From Sclerotinia nivalis (Eukaryota; Ascomycota; Leotiomycetes; Helotiales; Sclerotiniaceae), in NCBI GenBank assembly GCA_029531795.1, contig JAPEIS010000001.1:7998001-8062000 (forward strand): a stretch of 64,000 nt of DNA, read 5' to 3'. The position numbers and the translations under genes are program-made. Numbering within the stretch: position 1 is the stretch's first letter; each line of letters opens with the position of its first letter. Shown piece by piece: positions 11,415 to 24,004 of the stretch. The notes beneath the pieces were generated by a model. That model searched no databases and was not told the origin of the DNA. It saw only the letters and a program-made list of their open reading frames with translations.

Positions 11415-14400
11415 AATTTAAAATGTTTAGAATCTACTTTGAAAGAAAAATCGAGTTGATATAGAATTTCGAGTGGTATATATAAATCATTTATTTGAAA
11501 GGTTATATTAAGAGTATATAATAATTGAGCTTTCGAAAAGAAAGATATAGAATGATAACGATGTTTTCGATAATCGAAGCTATAGTTTTGTTTTCGGCAA
11601 AAATATCTGAAAAAGTATTTTTTCTAAGGCTATCTAATAATTGAAAGAGTATATCCTTTATTAAATGAGATAATTTAGATTATATAAACTTTTAAGGAGG
11701 TTGAATATATAAAAAATCTTTATCCTGGATTTCTTTAGATTTTTTAATATTGATTTTCGAAAAAAAAGAAAATAGTTTTGAATTATACTGAGGATTCAAG
11801 AATTTAAAGAGTTTTGTGAATCGTTCGAATCTGAATAATCATCTTGAGATTCTAAAATAAATTCAGAAAAGGAATCAGATACTTCTTCGGATATTTCCTC
11901 GGAATTTGTTGATTCGGAAGAATTCCTTAATGAATCAGATTCTTGTTGATCTTCGAATCATATTGTTTTTGGAATTGGTTTGACCTTGGATACAAAATTA
12001 TCAATATTTCTGTCGGCAATTTCAAAATTCATCGAAATTTCAGCATTTAGAATAGCTATTTGATATTTTGGATTGGTTGGATATAAAATGAATTGATAAG
12101 AAAAGGATTGTTTAAGTTTCGGAATCTGAATAAGCATTTTTTTCTTGTCTAAATCTTTATCTTTAATAGAAAAGGTAGAATTAAAGATATTAATATAATC
12201 TTTGATTGTATAAAGTCATAGTAGATCTAATAAAAGAATCTTTTGATCTTTATTAGAATTACTTTCTTTATCAGAACAAATGAAAATATGAATAACTTAT
12301 CGAACTCTTTCGATTACAAGATTAATAGTAATATATTCTTTCAAATTTATATCAATTCCATCAACAACTTTTATAGAGATATTGCTATTGGATTGAATTC
12401 TATATCGATATAAATCTAAATAATCAACGAAGATAGGAAAAGCAATATTGTTGTTAGAATCTTGATCGATTATACAATTGGATTTGCCTATAATGACTTC
12501 TATTGGAGATAATCCTAGCAAAATATATATTCCTTTAATTCGGAAAGAACGATCTTTATTTGTAATACAAATAATAATTGGAATGGCTGGATAATCTATA
12601 GTATTAGTTCTATTTAGATTAATCATTTATCAATTATTCTTAAAAGAGGTATTGAAACTTAATAGATTATATTTGGGATCTTTTTGTTTATAAAAGAAAT
12701 GCTATCGAATTTGATCAAAAGAAAAATAAATCAGGTAATTCTGAATAAATCTATGTCGAATTGGGTGTACTAGTTCAAAATCTGAGTTCGTGGTTGAATT
12801 CTGATTTAATTGACCAAATTGACCAAATTGACCAAATTGATTGAGGTTACCCTGATCTTTATTCTGAATTGAAGCTGAAAGAGCTGAAGAAACTTCTGAT
12901 TCATGAATAATCGTTGATTTCTTTTTTCTAATTATATTTTCTCAAGTAGTAAAATGTTTGAAATGCTTGACGGTATTAGGGGAGATTTAGCAAAAATCTA
13001 AAAGGTTAATTCCTTCAGAATCTAATATAAAACGTTGTATAAGCATTTTATAATGTATTAGTCCTTGTCCTTATCTACTAACAATATTGAAGAATAGTTT
13101 AGGATTTCTAGAATGTCTTTTATAATTGTTAGTAGAAGTTGTATATTTAAAAGAGGGGGTAGGTAGTCGAACTTTTGATGGTGATAGTTTAGTTTGACAA
13201 ACTTCTAAAGAAGGAGTAGAAACTTATAGTTATAAAAGTACTATTGGTATTTGAAAAGTAATATTTTTGTTTTAATTATAAATATGAAATGCAAAAAGGT
13301 TTTTATTCTATTTGCGAATTTCTTTCTATAATTGAAAAGAAGGATAGGTATCTTCAGATTCTGATGAAATAATAGGATAGAATCTTTTTCGTTACAAAAC
13401 TGTTGTATAGAAGGTAATTTTGTTTTTAAAATCTTTTTTATTGTTGGTATTGTTTAAATTAATTTCTTTAATAAAGTTTTATTCAGGTATTTGTATGAAA
13501 TTAATCGAACTATTGAAGGATCCTTGATCTGAATAATTTGAAGAATTATCAAATTCGTTGTTTGGAATAGTATTATAAAGGGTAGTATCTGAATTATAGA
13601 TATTATTTAATTGAAAAGGAATATCTTTATCGGTTTTAGACTTTCTATAGTGATTGATACAAATTCGATTTGATTTTCTTAAACTAATTACATTGATTTG
13701 ATTAATATCAGATTTTTCTAAAGATCAATTTTTTATAACGATATAAGAAAGATTATTGATAATAGTATTCTTAAATAAAATCATAATATAGAGAATTGCT
13801 TGTTGTTATATTGATAAAAGATTTCTGATATATTTAGATTTAAAATACTTATATTCTTTATAATTAAAGTAAAAAGGTTTCTTATTTGAATTGTATTCTT
13901 TTATATTATTTATAATAGAATATTTTGAAGTTTTTGGATCCGGTAAATTAGTTTATCGGATTTGATTGGAGATTTACTGAAGATCATTGTTCTGTTTTTA
14001 TCAATTATTATTATTATTGTGATTATTATTTCCTTCTCTATTTTGATTTCGAGAGTTATTGGAATTGTAGTTTCCTTCTGAATTATCCTTTTTGAAAGTG
14101 GGTTTTGATTTTAATTGTTAGGAAAGAACTTCGAGTTTCTATTCTTTAGTAAAACCTTTAGATTTGGTATTGGATATATTGTCTATAAGTTCTTTGACAA
14201 TTTCATCGTTTGTGAATGAATCTTGAAGCTTTATATTTCTTTTAGTACTCTGAATTGTATAATAACTTTCGGTAAGAGATCGATAAATGGTATTATTAGA
14301 AATAGAATGATTATGAAGAGTTAAATCGATTAATTCTTTGACAAAGTTAAGAACTAACTTTTCTTGAATGGTTGTATTAATAATATCAAGGTTTTTCTCA

Positions 14401-15575
14401 GAAATAGAAATATCTTTGAGTTTTATATCGTATTGAATATCCTTTGCTTATAAATAGTATTTCTCAAGAATTTCGTTTTTAGTTTGAGCAAACGAATTCA
14501 TTGAATTTATTATATTCTGAGCTGTATTTTCGTTATTGTGAGAAGGATAACGGTTTAGAAAAGCTTTGGTGAAAGCGAATTCGTTTTCCTGAATAGTTAT
14601 TTCGGTATCTTCAAAGATAGTTTTGAAATCGGTATGGTTATTGGTTTAGATTTGAATTTTCTCTTTAAATTTCAATTGAACTATAGTGAAAAAAACGAAT
14701 AATTTGTAAATTGGATCTTTAGTGATTCGTTTGACAATAGTTTTGATCGTATTTAGCTATATAGAGCTTGGTATATTGTAATGATCAAATTCAGATACTG
14801 AATCGATATTGATTTTGTTCCAAAGCTTTTTAGCTTTAGTATTATCGAACGTCGATATATTTGTGTTTTGAAGGTTCGAATTGGAAAGATTGAAGGAAAA
14901 AAGTGAAAATATAATAGGAAACGAATTGAATTCTTTTAGATAATTCAATGAAAGATATGTTTCGAGTTCTAAGAGTTTTATTTGTAAGGATTCTGAAGGA
15001 TTGTAAATCGAAAAGAGAAATTCTTCAATAAGAAATGTATAATATATTTATTCTTGTGAATCAAAATCAGGAAGATATTGATAAAAACGAATAACAATTT
15101 ATCGATATCTGAAATAGATTTCGGAATTGATCTCCAAATTGAATTTTTTATTTCTCAATTACAAAAAGTATGAATATTTCGAAGGTTCAAAGTTAAAAAG
15201 AAGTTCGATATCGAAAGATTAAAGGTTTTGATAGAAAGGCGGCGCTAAATTTATTCCTAAAAATACAACTATTGTACTAGATTAAGATCTCTGAAAAGGG
15301 ATGTTTTGATATAACAAAAGGTCAATACTTTAGACAAATCAAAAGTCGGGGATTCTATATACAAATTGATAGTTCTGCAGATAGCGAGTCTATACCACGA
15401 TAGTTTTGTTTTGCTTCCTTGAAATGATCAAATTGTTGAAACTTATAATATCAATTAATAACCCTAAAAAGAAAATTCAAAAGGTAGTTTTTCGAAAAGA
15501 GAATAAAGTATGAATCTGTAAACAAAAAGATGCTGATGATATATTAGATATTTATAGATCCTTATATAGGTCACC
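11415..15575 (-). mobile_element. Older Ty3/Gypsy element, leader-gag-protease part
   Basis: This is the upstream half of the older element, very AT-rich and full of stops. The leader follows the LTR at 15,576. Gag-like remnants occupy about 13,900-15,100 (for example 14,757-14,948). A protease-region remnant is at 12,297-12,626. I see no intact domain. A 10-bp unit (TTGACCAAAT) is repeated about three times near 12,810-12,840. The position right of the inner insertion, and the continuation into RT and integrase at 1,267-4,652, support a single disrupted element. Confidence 0.65.
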
Positions 15576-15708
15576 AGTAAATATAACAGAAACGGATACA
15601 AAATGATAAATTGAAATTGCACATTTTTTATTAAACTAGGTTGAGTTGGAGTGGTTATATAGACCCTTTTGGAGTTACGTTACCTGCCTCCTTTTTGGTA
15701 CGGTATCT
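15576..15708 (-). repeat. Candidate 5' LTR of the older Gypsy element (133 bp)
   Basis: On the minus strand it runs from AGATACCGTACC to GTTATATTTACT and contains a TATATAA box. It aligns along its full length with 45,256-45,389 in the opposite orientation. I count roughly a dozen differences, nearly all transitions, plus one indel. TGGTGACC, a plausible tRNA primer-binding site, overlaps its downstream edge. The termini are not TG/CA, so the exact ends are uncertain. Confidence 0.65.
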
Positions 15709-18486
15709 CCCCCCTAGATTTATCGATAGCGATATCGATAATCCCTCACCAACAATATGATAATGCAAAATCTAGCCTCCTTTTTGCTTGCTACCTCGAG
15801 ATAAATGGTTTAGAACATACTATACAATGTTTATAGCTATATTGGTATAGCTTTCGACGAATCATACAAATCGAAACTTGAATACCAAGTATGTATTTCA
15901 TTTGCTCAAAAGTCATCCTCCTTTCTTTCCAATCTTTTATTAATTTCTTTATAATTCATTGAATCTCTTTAACAATCATTATAAAAGATCGATAAACCTT
16001 CCCTTTACGAGTAGTTCTATATAAATTCGATTTAATAATACCTCTTGCAATGCTTCGAGGTATATCCAAAAAATTTTCGATCCATCCCTATGATTTCCCG
16101 ACCTCTCTAGCCTGAAACACTCTAGCTCGACGAGGAATATTCTAATTCTCATGAAATTTATGATTATCATTCCTATCATTAAAAAGAATAACGATTTTGA
16201 TTTTGAATGAAAAATAATGAAGATTAGAATTTTAATGAATTATTTATATTGAAGGGGTTAGAAATAAGGTGGGGATTATTTCTCGCTTAACTGTGCGGTA
16301 AGAAGATTCCAGAACTCTTACATTACGCGTTTTGTCCCTGCGTGTACTTCACTTGCTCAAGGGACACATTCTTACCTATGTATCCCAATTCCCATATATT
16401 CCAATTTCAGATTTAACGACAAATAGTGTCGGGCTCAAAAATTGCGATGGAAGTATTTCATTCTGGTATATGCTTTATTTCTTACATCATATGGACCAGC
16501 AAACCAGCTGCAGGTTGTGTAGGCCATTGATCTCGCCATCATTTCCATTTTTCCATATCCCCTCCAAAATGTGATCTTATCCGATTATCCTCAGAAATCC
16601 CAACACGTCTATAACATGAAGGCTCCTTTCTTTGACATATATAGAAAGGCCGAAATGGTGATGTGAAACTGATGACCTATCCGACCAGCGGTAATAAACG
16701 ATATCATTGCTCCAAACATCCTTTCAGCCATCTAGTCTATTCTATCTCCCTTATCTATATCTCTATGTAATGTTTCTCTGCTTTCAGTTGCTTTCCCAAA
16801 CAATTGTTGATAAATCCAAAATCTCTGATATATCCAAATCTTTGAGATAGCTTATACAAGATCTCATTTAAACAATCAATGTCTTTTAAATTTGTCCAAA
16901 TTTGATGTTATTCGTCTATTGCCGCTTCCCCACGACGTATCTCATCAACATCTGGCTCATAACGATATATCTCAGCCTCCCACTCCTCCATCATCTCACT
17001 CATCAACATATCCCGATCAGTCTCCTTCGATTATGCTAATTTTTTCATGATTTTGTATTTTGCAGTAATTTCCCCATTACTTTAGCCACTAAAATAGCCC
17101 GTATGATAGACGTGATTATAATCGTAGCCACCGTGGTTGAAATATATCATAGTGACACAATAGATCGTCATGAGAGTGATGTCAGGGTTGACGGTTCTGA
17201 GGGTGAGAATGAATAGTATCGATTGTGTGTCGGGTCGAGGGTTTGATTCTCGATTGAAGAGGTGTGATACTTTCGCCGGTGACCGAGCTCGTTGGTGTGG
17301 GTATATTTCCGATATTTCGAGAGAATTGCGGATATTGGGATTGATGGATTTGATGAATTGGGATGAAACGAAGAATAAAAAGAAGAGGAAGATTTATCTG
17401 AGCTTCGATTGAATTTGTGCGAGAGGGGTTGCTACTAGCTAACCTACTAACTGGTTTAGCCTGTTGCAACCCATCACTCTCTATTGCTAGATCAAATTTA
17501 GTATACTGGAGGGAAAATGACGTGTGATACGGATCCATCTCTATGAATTTTCAGTAGCTAGGTCCGAGTCTTGTTTAGATTTAACCTCAATATCGTGGAT
17601 GTCGCTTCGCTGATATAGAAGAGTTCACCAGCCGATTGAACGGTCTAATCTGATTAGGCCACCGCCTTGATACATTCAGGGCTCAAAAGCCTATTCAACT
17701 CGATAGTATCCTAACGCTGGAATTCTGCTGATATTTCGCCTAATTAGGCTTACGCGTCAGTTTGCCGGTGTCTGCAGTTGGCAGGTGAACTGTTCTAATG
17801 GTAAATTGGCAAGCTTCTGCCAGAGCGAGGGTAAAAATTGCAAGTCCCGACTACACCGAGCGTGAAAATGTGGTTGGGGCAACTATGGAAATATTCTACG
17901 ACAATCATCCTCATCACTATTCCTTCAACATATAGTAATTCCTCCTGCAGGATTCTGCAGGGAATACGTCTTTCACCTGAGCCTCACCATGCTGCTCGGT
18001 TAACCATACCATTGACCAAAAAATAGTCGACTCTGTCTAGCAAACCATGTTTTGTACTGTTTAGCGCTGTGATAAATGAATCTCTTGGAACATTGCAAGT
18101 TATAAAGGTTGCTACATTGTATTTGAATAAATTAAATTGTACTACATCTTCCTAACCTTCTACATCAATGCCTCTTAGTATACGCGAGTATGAACTTTGG
18201 ATGTGGTCCTGTATCTCTTAGTGACACTTCATCACCACATCGATCCTTTCGCTATCGTGAGGGTGCAAATAACGCTTTAGCACAGTTATGGCGGCCCTTA
18301 ACTGAACCTGTAGAGCCTGTATTTTTTCTCTGATATTTTGCTTGTTTGCATGTTTGGCCCAAGGTTCGATAATAGGACCACCCCAACCATCCCATGTTTC
18401 ATCATTTACAACCATATAATTAACTATCACAATTTGCTCTCTGAAAATGTAAAAAAAGAATCCCCATCAAACACAACTTCCTAACC
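15709..18486. other. Transition zone, no supported gene
   Basis: Base composition moves from AT-rich transposon DNA to ordinary genic DNA. Only short unconvincing reading frames occur (for example 16,332-16,574 and 17,182-17,538). They show no recognisable domain and no splice partner. There is a T-arm-like hairpin near 17,225-17,260 but no matching tRNA 5' half. Confidence 0.5.
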
Positions 18487-20075
18487 ATGATACTCTACAA
18501 ACTAGCCCGTCAAGATAACCCCTACCATAACGATCCCAGCCGAGACACCAACGAATCTCACGGAAAATCCGTAATATTACTAGGAAGATTTTCCTCCACC
18601 GATCCCAACAACGCCATCGAAGTCGCCAGACTCATATTTGGAATCGATGATGAAAATGGTGTCCAAGTACATCTTCTCAGTGAACGAAGTCGGCGATCCT
18701 TGAATTGGGGACGAATTCTTCTTTGTGAGTTTACCGATCATTGGTTTAGCGTTATGTGTGGTGCTGCCGATAAACCTCTTGAGAAGAAGGATTTGGAGAG
18801 TCTTGGGAGGCGGTTTTGGAATACCATGGTTTCTATACATGGGAAGGAGGAGTGGGTGAAGAATAGGGTGAGTGATTTCTCATTTTTTATTTGGATGATA
18901 CCTGCTAATGGAATATCTTACAGGAAACAAAAGCAGAAGAATTATGGGCCTGGCTAGCTGCCCGAACCACAAAACTTAATCTCCGGAGCGAGATCTCCAA
19001 AGTATCAATCTCAGGTCCTGCTTTTGACCATTATAGTCGATTGCGAAAACAATGACTCGGTGAAAAATATGCCCATAAATATATCGACGATATCCATTTC
19101 GACTCTGCTAAAGACCACAAAGTATACAACGAACTAACACTCTACCACTCACTTCACGGGGTGCATAATCAAGAAACACGACTTAGTCAAAACCGATCCA
19201 AATTCACCAAAGTATTATTGGAAAACGGCAATTCAGACATCGAAAAGAAGCGCAGAGTATTTCTCAGTAAAGCAAGGAGCGCGATAAGTAATGTGGTATT
19301 GAATGCTCATGCGGGTGATGGATATAGTTCTTGTCTTACAGCTGCAAATACAATATTACTCGAATATGGAACTTCGCGGGAAATTTGGCTGGAAAAATGT
19401 TTGTTGGATATCCCTACTAAAGCACTTTTCCGATTAGCGAAAATTTATTTTCGTCCTACGGAAACGAAAACGGAAGGGAGTGCACGAGAGGCGGAAAAAG
19501 TCCTTGGGGAATTAGATAAAAAGCGTGGAGAGTTCCTAGTAGAGATTTCTCCTCAAACACATCGATCTCTTGCTGGGTAGCGATATGACTTGTTAATCAG
19601 AATACTTCAAGAACTTGAGACTCAACCGAAAAAACGTGATGCATTGAGGAAGAAATGGGAGAAATTGATATATGGTTATGGGACATTGGAAAGATATTTA
19701 AGAACATGCGAGGTATTATTGCCAGCTTTCCGCCCGGGTGAATCGGCAAGAGAGATACCAAGAACTTCACAAACTGGGTCTAAGACTCGTGGATTGAGTC
19801 ATGGAAATCATTGTTCTTCATCTATGGCAGCGGCGCCAACAAGAAAACAATTGAAGGATGTGACCAGAAATTCTTCGGCAAACCCAGGAACTTCAACGAG
19901 AAATCACTCTCAGGATATAACTCCACGTTCCTCATCAACATCAACATCCCATTCTCGAACACATTCTCAAGACTCTAATCCTGCTTCGAAGAAAAAAGGG
20001 GGAATCAAGAATCTCATACCAAGTTTGCGTGGAAAGACTAGTGCGAGATCAGCTGACAGACAGCCGCTTCTGTAG
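18487..20075 (+). pseudogene. Hypothetical gene with two in-frame stop codons
   Basis: A single reading frame runs through exon 1 (18,487-18,867), a clean 56-bp GTGAGT...CAG intron, and exon 2 (18,924-20,075). It is 511 codons including the terminal stop. It is interrupted by TGA at 19,053-19,055 and TAG at 19,578-19,580, and the frame resumes directly after each. Both stops can arise by one transition (CGA to TGA; CAG or TGG to TAG). The product would be charged in the middle, with a Ser/Thr/Arg-rich low-complexity tail (TPRSSSTSTSHSRTHSQD) and a basic end. I recognise no domain. Extra introns hiding the stops are possible, but I found no convincing splice pair. It is the first gene-like sequence beside the transposon nest, so leakage of RIP is a plausible cause. 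Confidence 0.6.
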
Positions 20076-20853
20076 CATTTTGGAGTCTTTCGGTAGGGGT
20101 CGCCCACATGGTGCTATTTGAGAAAGTGGAAAGGATAGTGTTAGAATTTTTTGTCAAGTTTGATGATCTTGGTTTTCGGAATGAATACCGTGATCTTATA
20201 CAAGTTGCATGGGTTACATAAATCCGCAGGAGAGCCGTGACTGATTACACAGGTAGACCCATTAGGAAGTCGAGATTTCGGCAGTTTACAATTCGGTTGC
20301 CAAAGTAATTTTTGAGGATATAATGTGGCCAAGGCTTCTAGATTCAAATGTATTTGGGATGCAGAATTCCGGCCAAATGTCCCATTTGAAACATGATATA
20401 TGCAATTAGAATTGCAATTATGGCTAGGTGTAAATTCATATGATGTATAAGAGATGAATTGTGTACACTTGTACACCCCTTTTGTCCTAGGTCATGACAT
20501 AGCGAGTGTGATCACGATTAAATGAGTCTCGGAAGAATTGAATGGAGTATATGATATGATTACCATGATTTCAGATTTCCCTTTCCAAACTGTGTTTTCC
20601 TTTAAAAATGCGGAAGTCGTCGCACGACACTCCTATAACAATATGGTATTGTCGCATTTTTCCATACCGACTCCTTAGTTTTGTTCGTGCAAATGACGAA
20701 CGAATGCCCACATAGCCACGCGATGCAAGCCCTCATCACCCAGTAATGATAACGCCAGGCAAGTATGTCCCATATACTCCCTTATACCAAACTGGCCATA
20801 TAACGCCCAGACCATGCGACCCAACACCATGTCCCCAGAAAATCACCCTTAAG
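20076..20853. other. Intergenic, convergent gene ends
   Basis: This lies between the 3' end of the broken hypothetical gene and the 3' end of the CTK3-like gene. Only short frames occur; I see no motif or repeat of note. Confidence 0.5.
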
Positions 20854-21896
20854 TCAAGATTGACCTTCAAGTCTACTTCTTTGAACTTGTTCATTAAACC
20901 ATTCCCTTCCGGCCTCTTTCCTTTCCATGGCCTCTTCTTCATATAAATCCATGTCATCATCTCCCAAATCGCTCGTTTCATCCCATAATTTATCGAATTC
21001 CGAATTTGGTCCCGTAACTGGTACTGCCCAAATATGTTCTCTCAATCTCTTGTGTCTCTCTCTATCTTCCTCAATTCTCTGTTCAATCTGTCTCTTATCC
21101 AATCTAGCAACTCCATTCGTCTTAGTCTGCTTTGGGGTAGCCTGTTGGGAAGTTCCATTTCCATTTGCCTCGTTTTCTGCGGGTGGAGAAGACAAAAGAG
21201 CATCTGGTTGAGTGTCACGTTCTTTCAAACATTCTTCGATTTCCGTGACGGTTTGCGACAAGAGGAAGGACTTTTGTTGAAGGCCTTGGAGAACTTTGCG
21301 CACTACTTTGACATTTGCTGCTCCCGACCCATCTTCCGGCGCAACTGCATCGACTACCCGTAAAATATCTCTTTGGATCATTCGTACGTAATCATCGTGA
21401 CCTTCTCTAGATGCCATGTCGCATAAGATCTCAATAAAATACATAATATTCGCCCTATTGTTCATAGAATTCTAGACATTAGATTAGCTTCACTCTTTTT
21501 CAACCGCGGTCAAACCCAAAACAAAACTCTCATGATTTCCATTCGCCCTTTGATCCAGTCCTTCAGATCCGGTCCAGTTTCAAGACAAAACAAACACAAA
21601 CGCACCCTCTCCAGTTGCTCCAGAATACAACTATGCAAATCCTCATCCATTTCCCTATACTTCAACGCATATTGCGCCGTCTTATTCGCACTCGTAACAC
21701 TCGCATTTAAATGTTGCAAATACTGCGTAAAGCGAATGCGCACTTCAAACGGATCCATATTCTTTTGCTGTGGCTTTGGCTTCGAGCTTGAGGGCTTCGG
21801 TGGTAGAGGGTGTGGTAGCTGTGTGCGAAAAGTAGGAACTTCAATGGATTCGAGAAGTTCATTGATACGCAGAGGACATGGTCTGGTAGGATCCAT
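20854..21896 (-). CDS. CTK3: CTD kinase subunit gamma (Ctk3-like)
   Basis: Spliced from 21,896-21,606 and 21,471-20,854 on the minus strand (302 residues). The intron is GTGCGT...CTAATGTCTAG, phase 0. The N-terminal CID-like domain reads DPFEVRIRFTQYLQHLNAS at about residue 48, then YREMDEDLHSCILEQLER at the exon junction, then NSMNNRANIMYFIEILCDMA. This is followed by DDYVRMIQRDILRVVDAVAP and a coiled C-terminal half ending EWFNEQVQRSRLEG. These are the hallmark blocks of the fungal CTDK-I gamma family. With Ctk1 kinase and Ctk2 cyclin, it phosphorylates the RNA polymerase II C-terminal repeats in the nucleus during elongation. The start may instead be the internal Met just before DPFEVR; the upstream 45 residues are proline-rich. 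Confidence 0.9.
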
Positions 21897-22119
21897 GATG
21901 TAGTTCTATGGTGCTAGGCTTGATTGGGTGTATTTTAGGCGGTAAAGGCCTGGCAGTATTTTGGTGGGATGTTATGGGGAGCTTTGTTTAACCTCTTCCT
22001 AGGTATTGAAAGGTTAGAACTTTGATATTTCAAAACAAGGGATGTTGGGCAGAAACTTCAATAACATACTCAATTACTTACTTTGATGATAACTCAGGCC
22101 AAAGAAAACAAAAACCGAG

Positions 22120-23555
22120 ATGAGTTCTTCAATTGGAGATACGGAAACAGAAATGACCTTGACAGTTCTTGGTTGTGGTATGTTTGTGTGTTTGTTTCTT
22201 TGGACTTCTACTCTTGCCTTGATAGAATTTCATGTGATTAAAGTTAATTTCAATTATTGAAATGAAGGAGGTGATTTGCTTCTTGAGTATGGCAGGAGCC
22301 ATTGGTTAGTTTGATGGGACCTGGTTCTTGAAGCCCTTGGGAGAAGTTGCGAATATTTACTTTGGTTCACATGTACATCTCACCTCATCTCATATAGATC
22401 ATTCTATATTCCTTAAAAGCATGGAATCTGTTAAATTATATTCATGGGTAATAGTATCATGTCATAGTTCCCAAAATGATCTCCATGCACATTTCCTCAA
22501 ATACATAAACCATGGATTCTAGTATAAACAAACATCACATGCTTTACTACCTTTGTTTAGAACTAAAAACATGGCAAAGCTGACGTTCAAACCTAGGAAC
22601 AATGGGCATAGCAATCCTCTCGGGAATCCTCAGCTCCCTCAGTGCCCCCGAAACTCCAAACCCCATCCCTCCAACCACGTCCGGAACCTCAACTCCCGTC
22701 TATCCAACCTCACCACTCACCCGTCTCCCCTCCAAATTCATCGCCTGCGTCCGCCGTCCCGAATCCGCAAAAAAAGTGCACCAAGCACTTTCACCGTATC
22801 TAACCTCCTCATCTACCTCCCTCGCCATCCTCCAAAACGACAATGTCTCCGCCGTTCAACAAGCCGACATAGTCCTCTTATCCTGCAAACCATACATGGT
22901 AAACGAAATCCTGTCGGAACCCGGCATGGGGCAAGCCCTAACCGGTAAACTCTTAATCAGTATCTGCGCCGGTATAACCATCGAACAGCTCTACTCTGAG
23001 CTCTTCACCGAACAGACAAAAGGTCTAACGGACATCGCATCCGCCTCTAACCCCTGCACTATCGTCCGCGCTATGCCTAATACCGCATCTCAAATCAGAG
23101 AATCAATGACCGTCATCGGTACTTCTACACCTCCCCTCCCAGAATCCACAACCGCACTCATAACATGGATCTTCACACGCATAGGCGAAGTAGTATTTCT
23201 CCCCCCATCAACCATGGATGCCTGTACCGCTCTCTGCGGATCCGGTCCCGCTTTTTTCGCCCTAATGCTCGAAGCAACCATCGACGGCGCCGTAGCCATG
23301 GGACTCCCGCGCGCAGAAGCCCAAAAAATGGCAGCGCAAACTATGCGCGGAGCCGCTGGTCTCGTTCTCTCAGGCGAACACCCCGCGCTACTGAGAGATA
23401 AAGTCAGTACTCCGGGCGGGTGTACAATAGGGGGACTTTTGGTTTTAGAAGAGGGGAGAGTGAGGGGCACGGTGGCGAGGGCGGTGAGGGAGGCGACGGT
23501 TGTGGCGGGGCAGTTGGGGAGGGGCGTGGTGGGCGTTAATGGGACGAGGTTTTAG
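22120..23555 (+). CDS. PRO3: Pyrroline-5-carboxylate reductase
   Basis: Exons 22,120-22,177 and 22,597-23,555 (338 residues) are joined by a 419-bp phase-1 intron. Splicing rebuilds the Rossmann dinucleotide motif LTVLGCGTMGIAILSGI. Further family blocks are QADIVLLSCKPYMVNEIL, CTIVRAMPNTASQI, CGSGPAFFALMLEATIDGA and TPGGCTIGGLLVLEEG. The last two form the helical dimerisation domain and the proline signature. The enzyme carries out the last step of proline synthesis, reducing 1-pyrroline-5-carboxylate with NAD(P)H in the cytosol. There is a Pro/Ser-rich insert after the first helix (TPNPIPPTTSGTST). The long first intron is unusual for this locus, where most introns are 43-64 bp. Confidence 0.95.
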
Positions 23556-24004
23556 GTTGTTTTCGGCGAAAGAGTTTTGGGGGGAGGGGTATGGGATGGG
23601 ATAGGATGGGAAAATGGATGCGGAAATGGGATGGGCAAATTGGAATGGGGAAAGTAGAGTGAGCAAAAATGGAATGGGATGGGTAAATGAATACCAAGAT
23701 GGAGTGGGGGAAAGGAAATACCAAAATCACTAGCGCAATCATGACCATTTTATTACTTTCTGAATTTCTTTTCTTTTCATACCAATCTTTGAAGCTGAAC
23801 TAAACTGACTAACTCTGGTATTTATTCTTCCTCTCCATGTTTATTGATTCCAACCCGAAAACCGAAGTGTGAAACATCTCAAGCATTCCCTGATATCATC
23901 CCTAAGTATAAAGCACACCCAAACGCCATGATAAAATAGTACTTCAGTACCACTTTAATACACTGCCTCCGCTGTCACATACCAGTCGTAATGTGACTGG
24001 GTCT
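23556..24004. other. Convergent 3' region with G-rich tract
   Basis: From about 23,575 to 23,720 the plus strand carries many GGGATGGG-like runs (GGGATGGGATAGGATGGG and variants), just beyond the PRO3 stop and before the HAT1 stop. The G runs could form G-quadruplexes in the PRO3 3' UTR. The rest is plain AT-rich 3' sequence. Confidence 0.55.

Noticed and set aside
136..15000. Many 60-165 codon frames in the AT-rich left region as genes
   Set aside because: They are pieces of decayed gag or pol, or the antisense of these; no start, domain or splice structure supports independent genes.
17182..17538. 118-codon minus-strand frame and T-arm-like hairpin near 17,230
   Set aside because: No domain; the hairpin lacks an A box and acceptor stem.
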